NCBI RefSeq assembly: GCF_023634645.1
Contig: NZ_JAMKMR010000007.1
Coordinates: 62,001-126,000 of the forward strand
Origin: Vibrio sinus
Lineage (GTDB): Bacteria; Pseudomonadota; Gammaproteobacteria; Enterobacterales; Vibrionaceae
Direction of reading: 5' to 3'
Length of the DNA stretch: 64,000 nt
Made by a program: the position numbers and the translations under genes. The notes under the pieces were generated by a model. That model had not been told where the DNA came from. It ran no database searches and saw only the letters and a program-made list of their open reading frames with translations. Each line of letters starts with the position of its first letter. Position 1 is the stretch's first letter. Positions 1 through 9,037 of this stretch are shown here, in pieces.

Positions 1-284
1 TATTACTGCTAGTGGTTCTAGGCTGCTGGGTTCAAGGTGCGATAACACCCATTTTTTCAGAAATATTTCCGCGAGACGTGCGCAGTAGCGGATGCTGTGC
101 AAGTTACGGCATTGGTGCTGCCATCAGTGGCTTCTCTCCAATGCTCGCCACCCAACTCGACCACAGTTTTTCCAATGGCTTCGTGTATATCTTTGCTGGT
201 GCCCTGATTATTGGCGCGGGTTGCGCCATTCTATTGATGATGAGAAATACATCAAACAACTCGCTCATTGCGCAGCAAAGTTGA
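1..284 (+). CDS. MFS transporter, MHS (metabolite:H+ symporter) family, C-terminal fragment
   Basis: The reading frame is open from the window edge to the TGA at 282-284, so only the last ~94 residues of a longer gene (family usually 420-450 aa) are present. The segment EIFPRDVRSSG followed by a glycine-rich helix (SYGIGAAISGFSPM) matches the conserved cytoplasmic loop and helix 11 of MHS-type transporters such as ShiA, ProP and citrate carriers. A final hydrophobic helix (FVYIFAGALIIGAGCAILLMM) and a short polar tail close the protein. It is an inner-membrane carrier, probably for an organic acid or zwitterion; the substrate cannot be told from this end. The true start lies outside the window. 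Confidence 0.8.
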   Translation, partial: LLLVVLGCWVQGAITPIFSEIFPRDVRSSGCCASYGIGAAISGFSPMLATQLDHSFSNGFVYIFAGALIIGAGCAILLMMRNTSNNSLIAQQS

Positions 285-531
285 TAAGCTCAAAAGCCAG
301 TTCGGCAAAAGAGCGGTATTTGGCTTGATACTTAATCGGGGGGTTATCAGGAGCATTGCCACCAAATACCGCTTGGAACCGTAACATAATGCTGCCATTT
401 GCATCAGGAAAAAACAGATCACTTTATTGATTCGTTCTTCCCCAATACATTGAAGTGTCCGTGACTATCTTGCTTCCATTACAATCCTGATTAGGATTGG
501 AGGAAATAGGTTCAGCTGATCTTTCTGTGTT
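265..531 (-). pseudogene. Degenerate reading frame of unknown family with an internal stop
   Basis: On the minus strand one frame reads 89 codons with a single TAA at 424-426. Both sides look protein-like: NPNQDCNGSKIVTDTSMYWG before the stop, and DLFFPDANGSIMLRFQAVFG plus NPPIKYQAKYRSFAELAFEL after it, ending in a stop at 265-267. There is no start codon with a ribosome site, and an in-frame stop lies just upstream at 532-534. The last codons overlap the 3' end of the MHS transporter in antisense. I do not recognise the family. The simplest reading is the C-terminal remnant of a lost gene. Confidence 0.35.
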
Positions 532-569
532 TTACCTATCACCCAGCAACATAACGGCTTACAGATAAC

Positions 570-1925
570 CTAGATAATGGACTCCACTTTTCTGCCGTAG
601 TTCATCGTGCCTATCTTATAGTTCCGCTTAATGTTGGGCCTAACGACTTTTAACCTCTCATCCCAGTTGAAGCAGAATACACCGATAACCGGAACATGAT
701 CGCTTTCAAACTGATTAAACGTCTCCATCGACACCGTATTATGATTTTTACGGTAACGATAATCCATTCCAGCCGTAATGATGTCGCAGCGCGTTTTACC
801 CGGCACTAAAAAGTTACCATGTGCAATAAAACCCACCCTGTCCAACACACCATAGTTTGCCTTTGTGTTGCCACTTTTTTTCTCCAACTTAGGCTTTAAC
901 ACTTTTGTTAAGCTAGGAAAATAAGTGGAGTTAAAGCTTCTGGGCGGGACAAATTGCAGTTTGCTGTACTGAGGTAACACTTGATGGAAGTTGCGCTCTA
1001 ACCTCTGACGAATTTGCACGGAGCTAACTTGGGATTGGTATTCGCTTTGAAATAGACCGTAGTTGCTATTGCTCTTCGATTGATCGACATAGGTATTTTG
1101 TAAGTCTTGATGAAAGTTATATCGTTTCTGCGTTTTTGTGCTGTACTTGTTCCCTAGATTATTGTAATTGCTGTTAAACCCTTGCATCTTATTAGAAAAC
1201 GAAGACACGTTTTCAAACTCATCCATCACTGAATATTTTCTATTTTTTGCGGTACTAATCGCGAGCTTATTACCACCATTAAATTGGCCGATCGTCATGC
1301 GCTCGTTGAAATCACCCACCATGATCAGCGCAGAAAGTGGCACATTGTAAGAGGCTACTTCATCAATGAGCTTGTCGTATTCGTACTTTCGGTCACTTTG
1401 CTCTGCGGAATCGAAATGAATATTGCATATCGCAATGTACGCCGTTTGCCTTTCATATTCATGCTTACCTCTTTTTACGCTAAGTACGAGCTTCAAAATG
1501 GCATAGTTACCCCCCTTATTCCACGAAGATGACCCAGGGATCGTTTTCATCGAATGATGAACACTGCCTTTATGAATCACTTCTATCGATGATCGGCTTC
1601 CTTTTGAATCAACCAGATATTTATCCTTCACATAGACACGAAGTTGAACACTACCTTGTCCATGCTCCTTGGGTTTGAAGAGCATATCGTCCCATTTGGT
1701 TACTGTCCGCATGATTTCTTTGCCAATGTCGGTATAGCCTTTTAAAGATTTCCCCATGGCATTATGAAAACTGTTCCCTTCTTGTGTTCCGACTGCTATG
1801 ACTTGAGCGCTTGAGCTTCTAAGAGCCTGAGCAAGCAAGCTTATGTTGTTTTTCCCTGTTTTTGTTTTTGAATAGGCTTGGTTCGCAAGGTTATAAGTTA
1901 AAACCGCCACCTTTAGATTTGACAT
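570..1925 (-). CDS. Endonuclease/exonuclease/phosphatase (EEP, DNase I-like) fold protein
   Basis: A 451-aa protein without signal peptide or membrane segment. Motifs of the EEP superfamily appear in order: TYNLANQ near residue 10, GTQEG near 47 (metal-binding Glu), NIHFDS near 167, VGDFNER near 203 (catalytic Asp and Asn) and SDHVPVIGVF near 410 (catalytic Asp-His). The order and spacing resemble inositol-polyphosphate 5-phosphatases and DNase I-like enzymes, but the substrate is not evident. It stands alone, divergent from the export operon that begins near 2161. The start ATG follows an AGGG-type ribosome site. The middle (residues ~215-340) is rich in Asn, Ser, Gln and Tyr, unlike housekeeping members. 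It could be a secreted or injected effector, but no export signal is visible. Confidence 0.7.
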   Translation of the reverse strand: MSNLKVAVLTYNLANQAYSKTKTGKNNISLLAQALRSSSAQVIAVGTQEGNSFHNAMGKSLKGYTDIGKEIMRTVTKWDDMLFKPKEHGQGSVQLRVYVKDKYLVDSKGSRSSIEVIHKGSVHHSMKTIPGSSSWNKGGNYAILKLVLSVKRGKHEYERQTAYIAICNIHFDSAEQSDRKYEYDKLIDEVASYNVPLSALIMVGDFNERMTIGQFNGGNKLAISTAKNRKYSVMDEFENVSSFSNKMQGFNSNYNNLGNKYSTKTQKRYNFHQDLQNTYVDQSKSNSNYGLFQSEYQSQVSSVQIRQRLERNFHQVLPQYSKLQFVPPRSFNSTYFPSLTKVLKPKLEKKSGNTKANYGVLDRVGFIAHGNFLVPGKTRCDIITAGMDYRYRKNHNTVSMETFNQFESDHVPVIGVFCFNWDERLKVVRPNIKRNYKIGTMNYGRKVESII

Positions 1926-2181
1926 ATTCTTTCCCTATTTAGCCAATTTAGAACACAGCATCCTCTTTACGAGGTTGAACATCATCCGAGGAAAAATGCC
2001 AAGTGTAAACAGTCTGTAAAATTTTGTGTGAGTTAAACCCATGCAACTTATGGGCAGTGGTGATGTCTATTGACTTGCCTTGTGTTTTCAAACCATGGCG
2101 GTGATATGCACGATGTGGTTTTAGAGTATATACTGCCGAACAATCGTCATAGGATAGAAATTGAGTATCAGGAAATTATAT

Positions 2182-3312
2182 ATGGGTAAACGCAAGGCTT
2201 ATGTGGCTTTGATAATTGTGGCGGCTATTGGTGGCCTTTATACGTATTCAAGCCTACACAACCAAGATAAAAAGTCGTTTGCTACTGTCACGGTAGAAAA
2301 AGGCACCATCAGTAAACAAGCCACTGCGGTTGGAAAAATTGTCCCTGCCCACTCAATTTCAATCAAGTCACAAATCGATGGTATTGTTGGGAAAATATAC
2401 GTGAAAGTCGGCGAGCGGGTTAAAAAAGGCCAACCTCTGATTAAATTGCTGCCCAACCCCACACCACAAGCGCTTACTGCGGCAACAACCGAATTAATGC
2501 AAGCTGAAGCGGCGCTCGAATCGGCGCAAAAAACGCTCGACAACTTAAAGTCTTTGATCAAACAAAAAGTCATTCCAAACAATTATGATCAATACATTCA
2601 GGCCGTGTCAGATTTAAAAACCAAACGTGCTGAAGTACAACAGAAAAAACAAAACTTGGAATTGATTCAAAGCGGCGAAGCCAATATTGGCAAAACCAAA
2701 TTGACCTCGACAATCTACGCCCCCATTAATGGTACGGTGCTGGATTTAAAAGTAGAAGTGGGCGAACCTATTATTTCAACAGAATCCAGTCAGTCAGCCA
2801 CCGAGATGATGTCATTGGCGGACATGAATCACCTAATCTTTAAAGGTAGCGTCAGCGAGCACGATGCGGCGCAGTTGAAATCCGGGATGCCAGCCATTAT
2901 TACCGTTGCTCCCTACCCGAAAGATGTGATCCCCGGAAAACTCAGCGAAGTGGCGATTCAATCGGAAAGCTTGAACTCGCCAGATAGCGAAGTCACCAAG
3001 GCCTTTGACAATGGTTTTGAAGTGGAAGCGAGCGATTTAGCTTTTCCCAGCAGCATCACGCTTCGATCGGGTTTTTCGGCGAGTGCGAAAATTACCCTTA
3101 AGCAAGCCAAGGACGTACTCGTTATCCCAGAGCGTGCACTTAAATTTGATGGTGACACCCCTATGGTGCTGATCGCCGATGATTCTAAGAAGGGTTATCA
3201 TAGCCAAAAGGTCACGTTAGGGCTCTCCAATGGAATTAAGATCCAAGTGACAAAAGGCGTGAAACTCGGAGAAAAGTTGGTCGATGCAAGCATGGTAGGT
3301 AACAATGAATAA
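2182..3312 (+). CDS. Periplasmic adaptor protein (MacA/HlyD family) of an ABC efflux system
   Basis: About 376 aa. A single N-terminal membrane anchor (AYVALIIVAAIGGLYTY) is followed by a biotinyl-lipoyl-like half (VGKIVPAHSISIKSQIDG), a coiled-coil hairpin (~residues 105-175 with many Ala, Gln, Lys), the second lipoyl half (STIYAPINGTVLDLKVEVGE) and a beta-barrel domain. This is the MacA/RND adaptor layout. It would bridge the inner-membrane permeases encoded downstream to the TolC-like channel. An alternative TTG start at 2161 has an equally good AGGA site; ATG 2182 is preferred only because of the codon. The 3' end overlaps the next gene by 8 bases, indicating an operon. Confidence 0.85.
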   Translation: MGKRKAYVALIIVAAIGGLYTYSSLHNQDKKSFATVTVEKGTISKQATAVGKIVPAHSISIKSQIDGIVGKIYVKVGERVKKGQPLIKLLPNPTPQALTAATTELMQAEAALESAQKTLDNLKSLIKQKVIPNNYDQYIQAVSDLKTKRAEVQQKKQNLELIQSGEANIGKTKLTSTIYAPINGTVLDLKVEVGEPIISTESSQSATEMMSLADMNHLIFKGSVSEHDAAQLKSGMPAIITVAPYPKDVIPGKLSEVAIQSESLNSPDSEVTKAFDNGFEVEASDLAFPSSITLRSGFSASAKITLKQAKDVLVIPERALKFDGDTPMVLIADDSKKGYHSQKVTLGLSNGIKIQVTKGVKLGEKLVDASMVGNNE

Positions 3313-4576
3313 TAAAATTGTCACCGCCGCGCTATGCACCATCTTATTGCCCCTGAGCAGCATACCTGCCCACGCCCTCACGCTCACCCAAGCATGGACA
3401 AAAGCGAAAGCGCACGATCCTGACTACAAGAAAGCGCAAATTGGCGTATCACTGAGCGAGTCTGAGGTAGACAGCAGCAAAAGTAATCTACTGCCTTCCG
3501 TCTCAGCCACGGCATCATCCAATATGTACAACAATGCGGATAACACCAACACTTATGGTGTGCAGCTGACCCAGTCATTGTGGAATAGCGCCAACTGGGC
3601 TGACTTAGACAAATCCGAAGCCAGCGTTGTTGCGGCAAAACTGTCGTTAACGAAATCAGAAAGCGACTTGGCGTCCAATTTGGTGAATGCCTATCTCAAC
3701 CTGTCCAATGCCCAAGATAACCTAAACCTAGCGATACAAAAGGAACAAGAGGGTAAAAAACTACTCAGCATCACCGAAAAACGCTACCGAGCGGGAAAAG
3801 TCAAATCCGTTGATTTAGAAGAGATGCGTGCAAATAGTCTCTCCGAGCAAGCATCGGTATTCAGCAACCAAGCAACCGTGGCAGAAAAAAAAGCCGATTT
3901 AACCAGCTATATCGATACCACACCAGATAGTGTGAACGAGATCCGAGTCGACAACCTATCCCAACCCGCCATGATGCTGGACAAGGAGCAAGCTTGGCTA
4001 ACGCTTGCAAAGGATAACAGTCCAGCCCTGTTAGAGGCCTTACAGAAAATCAAAGTCGCAAGGTTAGCAGTCAAACAAGCTCACGGAGGCTACTACCCAA
4101 CGGTCAGTGGAAAAGTGGGCTACAGCGATAGCGATTCCATTGGACAAGGGCAGTTTTCAGCGGGCGTCACACTTACTGTTCCTCTTGATACCAACGGTTC
4201 AACCCAAGCTCAAGTCGCTCAAGCGGATTTAAACTTGATGGATGCGCAGCAAGACGCACGCAAAGTAGAAATTGCACTCAAAAAACAAGTGCAAACCCAA
4301 TTTGCCCAAGTGCTCTCGTATTGGCAACAGGTCAGCATGGCCAAGCAATTGGTTTCTCAGCGAGAAAAAGTACTTCAGAGCCAACAAGCCTTATACGATG
4401 CAGGTATGGCCTCAGCCTCGGATCTAATCGATGCGCACAACAATTTGTACTCCGCTGAAAACGAATTGCGCGCCGACTTGTACGATTACTGGCGACAACG
4501 AGTCGCATTATGGCAAACCGCCGGTAGGCTAAACGAGAGCACCATTGCCGTTTTAGCCAAGGCACTCACACCATGA
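3305..4576 (+). CDS. TolC-family outer-membrane efflux protein
   Basis: A 423-aa protein with a signal peptide (MNNKIVTAALCTILLPLSSIPAHA, cleavage after AHA). Two repeated halves of long alpha-helical, Ala/Gln/Ser-rich sequence (LNLSNAQDNLNLAIQKEQEG; QQALYDAGMASASDLIDAHN) are the outer-membrane efflux protein repeats. Members trimerise into an outer-membrane barrel with a periplasmic helical tunnel. It begins inside the adaptor gene and its stop overlaps the following permease start (ATGA at 4573-4576), so the genes are translationally coupled. Having its own TolC-like channel suggests the operon encodes a self-contained exporter. Confidence 0.85.
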   Translation: MNNKIVTAALCTILLPLSSIPAHALTLTQAWTKAKAHDPDYKKAQIGVSLSESEVDSSKSNLLPSVSATASSNMYNNADNTNTYGVQLTQSLWNSANWADLDKSEASVVAAKLSLTKSESDLASNLVNAYLNLSNAQDNLNLAIQKEQEGKKLLSITEKRYRAGKVKSVDLEEMRANSLSEQASVFSNQATVAEKKADLTSYIDTTPDSVNEIRVDNLSQPAMMLDKEQAWLTLAKDNSPALLEALQKIKVARLAVKQAHGGYYPTVSGKVGYSDSDSIGQGQFSAGVTLTVPLDTNGSTQAQVAQADLNLMDAQQDARKVEIALKKQVQTQFAQVLSYWQQVSMAKQLVSQREKVLQSQQALYDAGMASASDLIDAHNNLYSAENELRADLYDYWRQRVALWQTAGRLNESTIAVLAKALTP

Positions 4577-5787
4577 AAGAGCTGATCTCACAAACGCTAA
4601 GTACGCTATGGGCGTACCGGTTGAAGAGCACGCTGGCGATCATCGCGATTGCATGGGGCGTCACATCCGTTGTGGTGCTAATGGCTTTGGGAGAGGGTTT
4701 TTATCAAAAACAAAGTGCCGCCTTTGCCATTTTATTGAACAATACTCAAATGGCGATATCAGGCTCGGCCAGTAAAGCGTGGCAGGGTTTGCCACCACGC
4801 CGAGCCATCACTTTAACCAAACATAACGTGGAACCATTGCTCCATTCTCCACTAGTTAGCGCTATATCCATTCTTTATGAAAATGATAAAACGGTAGTAA
4901 CCAACAGCAAAGGTCAATCTATTGCCTCCTCAGTTGCTGGAATTGATCCGAACTATTTGGCCATGTCCTCTTTGCAATTGAAGCCCGGCTCAAGAAACTT
5001 TACCCCGATAGATCAGGAAAATCACGCTCGCGTGGCGATTCTAGGTTGGCAACTGGCTGAAACCAGCCATGTAAAAGTTGGTGATGCCATCAGCATTAAC
5101 CACGTCCCTTTTACCGTTATTGGCATTCTCAATGGTGACAATGTTCAGGTGAGTTTTGGTGACGCGAATCGTGTTGAGATCCCCTCCGCGACCTTTACTG
5201 ATATGTGGGATAGCTTTCCAGCCTATATCGTCGTAAAACCAGCAGGTCGAACTTCGGCCAGCGAACTAAGACAAGAAATCATCCGTTACTTTTCGCACGT
5301 ATTGCACTTTGATCCCAGTGACGACAACGCTATTTACCTTCCAGACCTTAGCGGTGGTGCGGAAATGATTAAGGCGGTCTTACGTGGCATACAATTGTTT
5401 CTGGCCGCCAGTGGGGCGATGACGCTTGCCGTAGGTGCTCTAGGTGTTGCAAATATCATGTTTTTATCTGTGACTGAGCGAACCCGAGAGGTAGGCGTAA
5501 GGCTAGCCGTTGGCGCAACAAAGTTCTCCATACTTAGACAATTTATGGCAGAAGGTATCGCATTGGTTTGCTTAGGCGCATTGGTTGGCTTGGGGCTATC
5601 TTGGCTTGCCGTGTACCTACTCAATACCCTATCCCTGCCAAATTGGCTTGGTTCCCCGATCATCACACTGAGCGCTGTTAATATAAGCTCAGGTATTACC
5701 TTCTTGCTAGCCATACTCGCGTCTTGGTTCCCGGCACGAAGAGCGGCCGCACTCACTCCCATCATCGCCTTGAGCGCGAGGGCGTAA
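4573..5787 (+). CDS. ABC transporter permease, MacB/FtsX type (first of two)
   Basis: A 404-aa inner-membrane protein. The N-terminal helix (STLAIIAIAWGVTSVVVLMA) is followed by a ~230-residue periplasmic MacB-PCD-type domain and three C-terminal helices. The FtsX signature TERTREVGVRLAVGAT lies between C-terminal helices 1 and 2, and WFPARRAAALTPIIAL marks the C-terminus. Unlike canonical MacB the nucleotide-binding domain is separate (7079-7780). Such permeases do not move substrate through the membrane but transmit ATP-driven motion to the periplasmic adaptor. Three bases separate it from the next permease. Confidence 0.85.
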   Translation: MKELISQTLSTLWAYRLKSTLAIIAIAWGVTSVVVLMALGEGFYQKQSAAFAILLNNTQMAISGSASKAWQGLPPRRAITLTKHNVEPLLHSPLVSAISILYENDKTVVTNSKGQSIASSVAGIDPNYLAMSSLQLKPGSRNFTPIDQENHARVAILGWQLAETSHVKVGDAISINHVPFTVIGILNGDNVQVSFGDANRVEIPSATFTDMWDSFPAYIVVKPAGRTSASELRQEIIRYFSHVLHFDPSDDNAIYLPDLSGGAEMIKAVLRGIQLFLAASGAMTLAVGALGVANIMFLSVTERTREVGVRLAVGATKFSILRQFMAEGIALVCLGALVGLGLSWLAVYLLNTLSLPNWLGSPIITLSAVNISSGITFLLAILASWFPARRAAALTPIIALSARA

Positions 5788-5790
5788 CCG

Positions 5791-7074
5791 ATGACGATTT
5801 CAATCAGGCAAATTGTCCAGGAAATGTCGGCCGAAAAGCTGAGATTGGCATTGACCATCTTCGCTGTTGCTTGGGCCACACTGTGTATCTCTACCATGTT
5901 ATCTGTCGGTGAAGGTGTTCGACTTGGCATGTTGAAAGTTGCGCACAACGGAAACGGTAACCTCATCTATATCACGGCAGGAAGAGCCAGCATCGATTCT
6001 GGTCAGGTTCAGCTTGGGCAACAGCTGAAGCTCACCATGCAAGATGTGCATTCGCTACAAGCTCTTCCTCAGGTCACACTTGCGCTACCGACGGCGAGAT
6101 GGAGCTCAACCGTGAAATATCATACTCAGACGTCGTGGCAACAACCCATCGCAGTCACAGCAAATTATCAAAAAGCGACAGGGCTTAAGCTTATGCCAGG
6201 AGGACGATGGCTAAACCCATTTGACGCAACTCAACAGCGACGTGCGATTGTTCTCGGCTATGATGTCGCGGCCCGACTCTTTAACCCTCCCAGCAAGTTT
6301 GATTGGTTCAAGCCGTTAACTTTGAAAACCAACCCGGTAGGCAAAAGCGTTAAAATCGGCGATATCGAGTTCGTTGTGGTGGGTGTATTGCAGAAAAATA
6401 ACGCCCAGATTGAGAGTGGCAGTTCAATTAACTACTCAAGCTTTCTTCCTCTGTCCACATGGCAAAGCTACAACAAAAACAGCCCCATTACCGCCATTAA
6501 TATTCTGCCAGCCCCAACAGCTAACCGAGCTAAGCTGGTGAAAACGATGGAACAAGTTTTAGCCATAAACCATGGTACAAGTATCAACGACACGCAAGCG
6601 TTTCAAAGCCAAGATATGTTGAAACAACAAAAAAGCATGAGTCAGTTTTTGCTCGGCCTGCAAAGCTTTTTAGGTATTATTGGCTTTATTACTTTAGCTG
6701 TCGCGGGAGTGGGCATTGCGAATGTGATGTATGCGATGGTGAAGCGCTCAACGAAAGATATTGGTGTACGTATGGCCGTGGGTGCCACACCGAGCGCAAT
6801 TCGGTGGCATTATATTGTTCAATCACTGGTCACGATGTCGATAGGCGGTGCAATTGGCCTAGCCATGACCTACCTGTTTATTCAGCTGATAAGCTCGATA
6901 AACCTCAGTGGGAATCAGCTCTATGACCAACTTGGTAACCCGATACCCGTTTTGTCTTTTTCGGTGTTGGCTGTCGTCATACTCTCCCTAGTATTGGTGG
7001 GTATTATGGCCGCTTGGCTACCTGCTCACCGCGCTTCCAAAATCACCCCTCAGCAAGCTCTACAAAGTGAATAA
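5791..7074 (+). CDS. ABC transporter permease, MacB/FtsX type (second of two)
   Basis: A 427-aa paralogue of the preceding permease with the same plan: N-terminal helix (LTIFAVAWATLCISTML), long periplasmic domain, three C-terminal helices. The FtsX signature is KRSTKDIGVRMAVGAT and the end is AWLPAHRASKITPQQAL. Two different permeases in one operon imply a heterodimeric membrane unit. Its stop at 7072-7074 lies just before the ATPase gene, and an alternative GTG start of that gene (7067) overlaps it. Confidence 0.85.
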   Translation: MTISIRQIVQEMSAEKLRLALTIFAVAWATLCISTMLSVGEGVRLGMLKVAHNGNGNLIYITAGRASIDSGQVQLGQQLKLTMQDVHSLQALPQVTLALPTARWSSTVKYHTQTSWQQPIAVTANYQKATGLKLMPGGRWLNPFDATQQRRAIVLGYDVAARLFNPPSKFDWFKPLTLKTNPVGKSVKIGDIEFVVVGVLQKNNAQIESGSSINYSSFLPLSTWQSYNKNSPITAINILPAPTANRAKLVKTMEQVLAINHGTSINDTQAFQSQDMLKQQKSMSQFLLGLQSFLGIIGFITLAVAGVGIANVMYAMVKRSTKDIGVRMAVGATPSAIRWHYIVQSLVTMSIGGAIGLAMTYLFIQLISSINLSGNQLYDQLGNPIPVLSFSVLAVVILSLVLVGIMAAWLPAHRASKITPQQALQSE

Positions 7075-7078
7075 TGTT

Positions 7079-7780
7079 ATGACAACCGCCTTAGTCAACT
7101 TCGACAATATTTGTAAGTTCTACGCCAATGGCGAACTACAGGTAAAAGCACTCGACCAAGTAAGTTTAACTATCGAGCCCGGTGAATTTATCGCTATCTT
7201 GGGCCCGTCAGGCTCAGGCAAGTCTACCCTAATGAATGTGTTGGGCTGCTTAGATAATCCCACCAAAGGGAGTTATCTTCTTGAGCAGCAAGACGTTTCC
7301 ACACTCTCCGCCAATGAGCTGGCTCGTATTCGCAATCAAAAAATTGGCTTTGTATTTCAAAGTTTTAATTTGCTCGATTACGCGAGTGCAAAAGAAAATG
7401 TCGCCTTGCCACTGGTCTACAGTGGTGTAAAACATAAGCAGAGAATTCAACGCGCCGAAGCGCTCTTGGACAAAGTGGGTTTGGGTGAGCGAACAAACCA
7501 TAAACCAAACCAACTCTCCGGGGGACAAAAACAACGTGTGGCGATTGCCAGAGCGCTGGTCAATGACCCACAAATCATCCTCGCAGACGAACCGACAGGC
7601 GCTCTTGACTCAAAATCTGGCGCAGAAATCGAACAGCTGTTCAGGCAGTTACATAGAGACGGACGGACGATTATCATCGTCACTCATGATAACGAATTGG
7701 CGAACAGGACCAATCGAATCATCACAATTAAAGACGGCCAAGTTGTCTCTGATGTGAACAATCTCAAGGCGAAAAGTTAA
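7079..7780 (+). CDS. ABC transporter ATP-binding protein (MacB/LolD type)
   Basis: About 233 aa with a complete ATPase set: Walker [11 protein letters not shown]-loop FQSFNLL, signature LSGGQKQR, Walker [13 protein letters not shown] and H-loop VTHDNE. The sequence class is that of MacB and LolD nucleotide-binding domains, which pair with FtsX-like permeases. It is the last gene of the adaptor-channel-permease-permease-ATPase operon. The start is ambiguous between ATG 7079 and an upstream in-frame GTG at 7067 that overlaps the previous gene; neither has a strong ribosome site, consistent with coupling. The substrate (drug, peptide or lipoprotein-like molecule) is unknown. Confidence 0.88.
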   Translation: MTTALVNFDNICKFYANGELQVKALDQVSLTIEPGEFIAILGPSGSGKSTLMNVLGCLDNPTKGSYLLEQQDVSTLSANELARIRNQKIGFVFQSFNLLDYASAKENVALPLVYSGVKHKQRIQRAEALLDKVGLGERTNHKPNQLSGGQKQRVAIARALVNDPQIILADEPTGALDSKSGAEIEQLFRQLHRDGRTIIIVTHDNELANRTNRIITIKDGQVVSDVNNLKAKS

Positions 7781-8174
7781 TGGTCAGATGAGAAAAACCC
7801 GAATGAATAAGTATGCAAATGATACACTCTATAAAGGCATACGTATTATAAGGTTGTCTGCAATGCCTTATAGACACTCAGATTACAGCCTCATAAAGCA
7901 CTAGACTTTAGTCTAAAATATTTGTAATTGCTACACTTTGATGAACTTAATAATACGCCATCTCAGGGTGAATAAACTCAACTATAGTGATAATAAATCT
8001 GGGTAGTTGCGTGATTTTACATGTGAATGAATATCGCTTTTACTATGAAAATTCATGCCATTCATGAACAACTCATTGCTTAAGATCATACAACAATTAT
8101 TTTTACCAGATTTTCATAGACTCTTGGTCTAAACTAATTGGGCGGTATTTTTATTATCGACAAAAGGAGAAGTT
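7781..8174. other. 394-bp intergenic region, no gene seen
   Basis: AT-rich spacer between the export operon and a small hypothetical gene. It contains an inverted repeat TATAAGG/CCTTATA (7847-7872) and a short hairpin TAGACT-TT-AGTCTA near 7903. Neither is followed by a T tract, so neither is a convincing intrinsic terminator. No open frame with a ribosome site was found. A promoter for the downstream gene probably lies near its end. Confidence 0.4.
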
Positions 8175-8480
8175 ATGATCGCTAAGCACAGAGACTATTT
8201 GTTGCAGGATACTAAGAATTTCCACGCGCATATCCAAGTGAACCCCATTGGTATACTTGATGTCGATATTGTGGAAAAACGCGAACATCATAGCTGTAGC
8301 TTTGATTCTCTCGCGTTTAAGAAAGTAGGATCTAAAACGATCGTTTCTGGATGTGACGAAAGAGGTAAAAAACGAAGTCAGTGGCAACTAACCTTAACTA
8401 AAAGAGATGCCGAAGAACTCAATCTCTTGATTGAAGATGCTAACGAAGAATACGAAATGCTAATGCGTGATCTTCTATAG
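8175..8480 (+). CDS. Hypothetical protein, 101 aa
   Basis: The ATG has a strong ribosome site (AAAGGAG, spacing about 7) and the gene is followed by a clear intrinsic terminator (8525-8553), so it is a real single-gene unit. The soluble product has no signal peptide or membrane helix. The C-terminal third is acidic and helical (TKRDAEELNLLIEDANEEYE), and the centre is Lys-rich (RGKKRSQWQLTL). I do not recognise a family. No functional link to the neighbours is evident. Confidence 0.7.
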   Translation: MIAKHRDYLLQDTKNFHAHIQVNPIGILDVDIVEKREHHSCSFDSLAFKKVGSKTIVSGCDERGKKRSQWQLTLTKRDAEELNLLIEDANEEYEMLMRDLL

Positions 8481-8524
8481 TGAGATAAATGGCAACGGAA
8501 CGAAAGCTAGAACACTGAATCACG

Positions 8525-8553
8525 AAAGGCACTACTCGTTAGTGCCTTTTATT
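8525..8553 (+). terminator. Intrinsic terminator after the 101-aa gene
   Basis: A perfect 10-bp stem AAAGGCACTA/TAGTGCCTTT (8525-8534 and 8540-8549) has a 5-nt loop and runs into TTTT. It closes the single-gene unit upstream and insulates the GNAT gene starting at 8576. Confidence 0.8.
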
Positions 8554-8575
8554 TTCACTATATTCGAGTTAATCA

Positions 8576-9028
8576 ATGATTTTAACCCTTACTCATACTA
8601 ACCATGATGTTGCACAGTCCATCCTCGAACTCTCTTACGCTGCGTATCAGCAGGAAGCTTCACTTCTGAAACTCAGTCATTTTCCACCTTTATCAGAAAC
8701 CATTGACTCAATACTTAACGCCCACAGTGTGTTCCATGGAATGGAGCAAAATGATCAGCTGGTAGGAGTGATTGAGCTTGAGCAAGGTAACATCTACCAA
8801 GTTAACCGTCTCGTCGTCCACCCAGAGTACTTTCGACAAGGAATCGGTCGCTCTTTGCTTACACATTCCCTTTCAAACACGAACACCTATCAAGTCACAA
8901 CCGCTATAGCAAATACACCTGCGATAAATCTGTATGAGTCTTTTGGTTTTGTACAACAATGTACATTCATGGTTGAAGGCAGTTTGGAGCTGTGTACTTT
9001 GGTTCGTTTTGTCCCCACCAAAGCTTAG
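8576..9028 (+). CDS. GNAT-family N-acetyltransferase
   Basis: A 150-aa protein of typical GNAT length. Motif A is VNRLVVHPEYFRQGIGRSLL, with the acetyl-CoA pyrophosphate-binding RQGIGR loop. The C-terminal NTPAINLYESFGF is motif B with the conserved Tyr and the ESFGF turn. The acceptor substrate is unknown. It is cytoplasmic and converges with panB, whose stop lies 9 bp away. Confidence 0.85.
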   Translation: MILTLTHTNHDVAQSILELSYAAYQQEASLLKLSHFPPLSETIDSILNAHSVFHGMEQNDQLVGVIELEQGNIYQVNRLVVHPEYFRQGIGRSLLTHSLSNTNTYQVTTAIANTPAINLYESFGFVQQCTFMVEGSLELCTLVRFVPTKA

Positions 9029-9037
9029 GTATGTTGA

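Noticed and set aside
5334..5966. Minus-strand 210-codon frame across the two permeases
   Set aside because: Both permeases are clearly coding on the other strand, and this frame spans their junction without any family signature.
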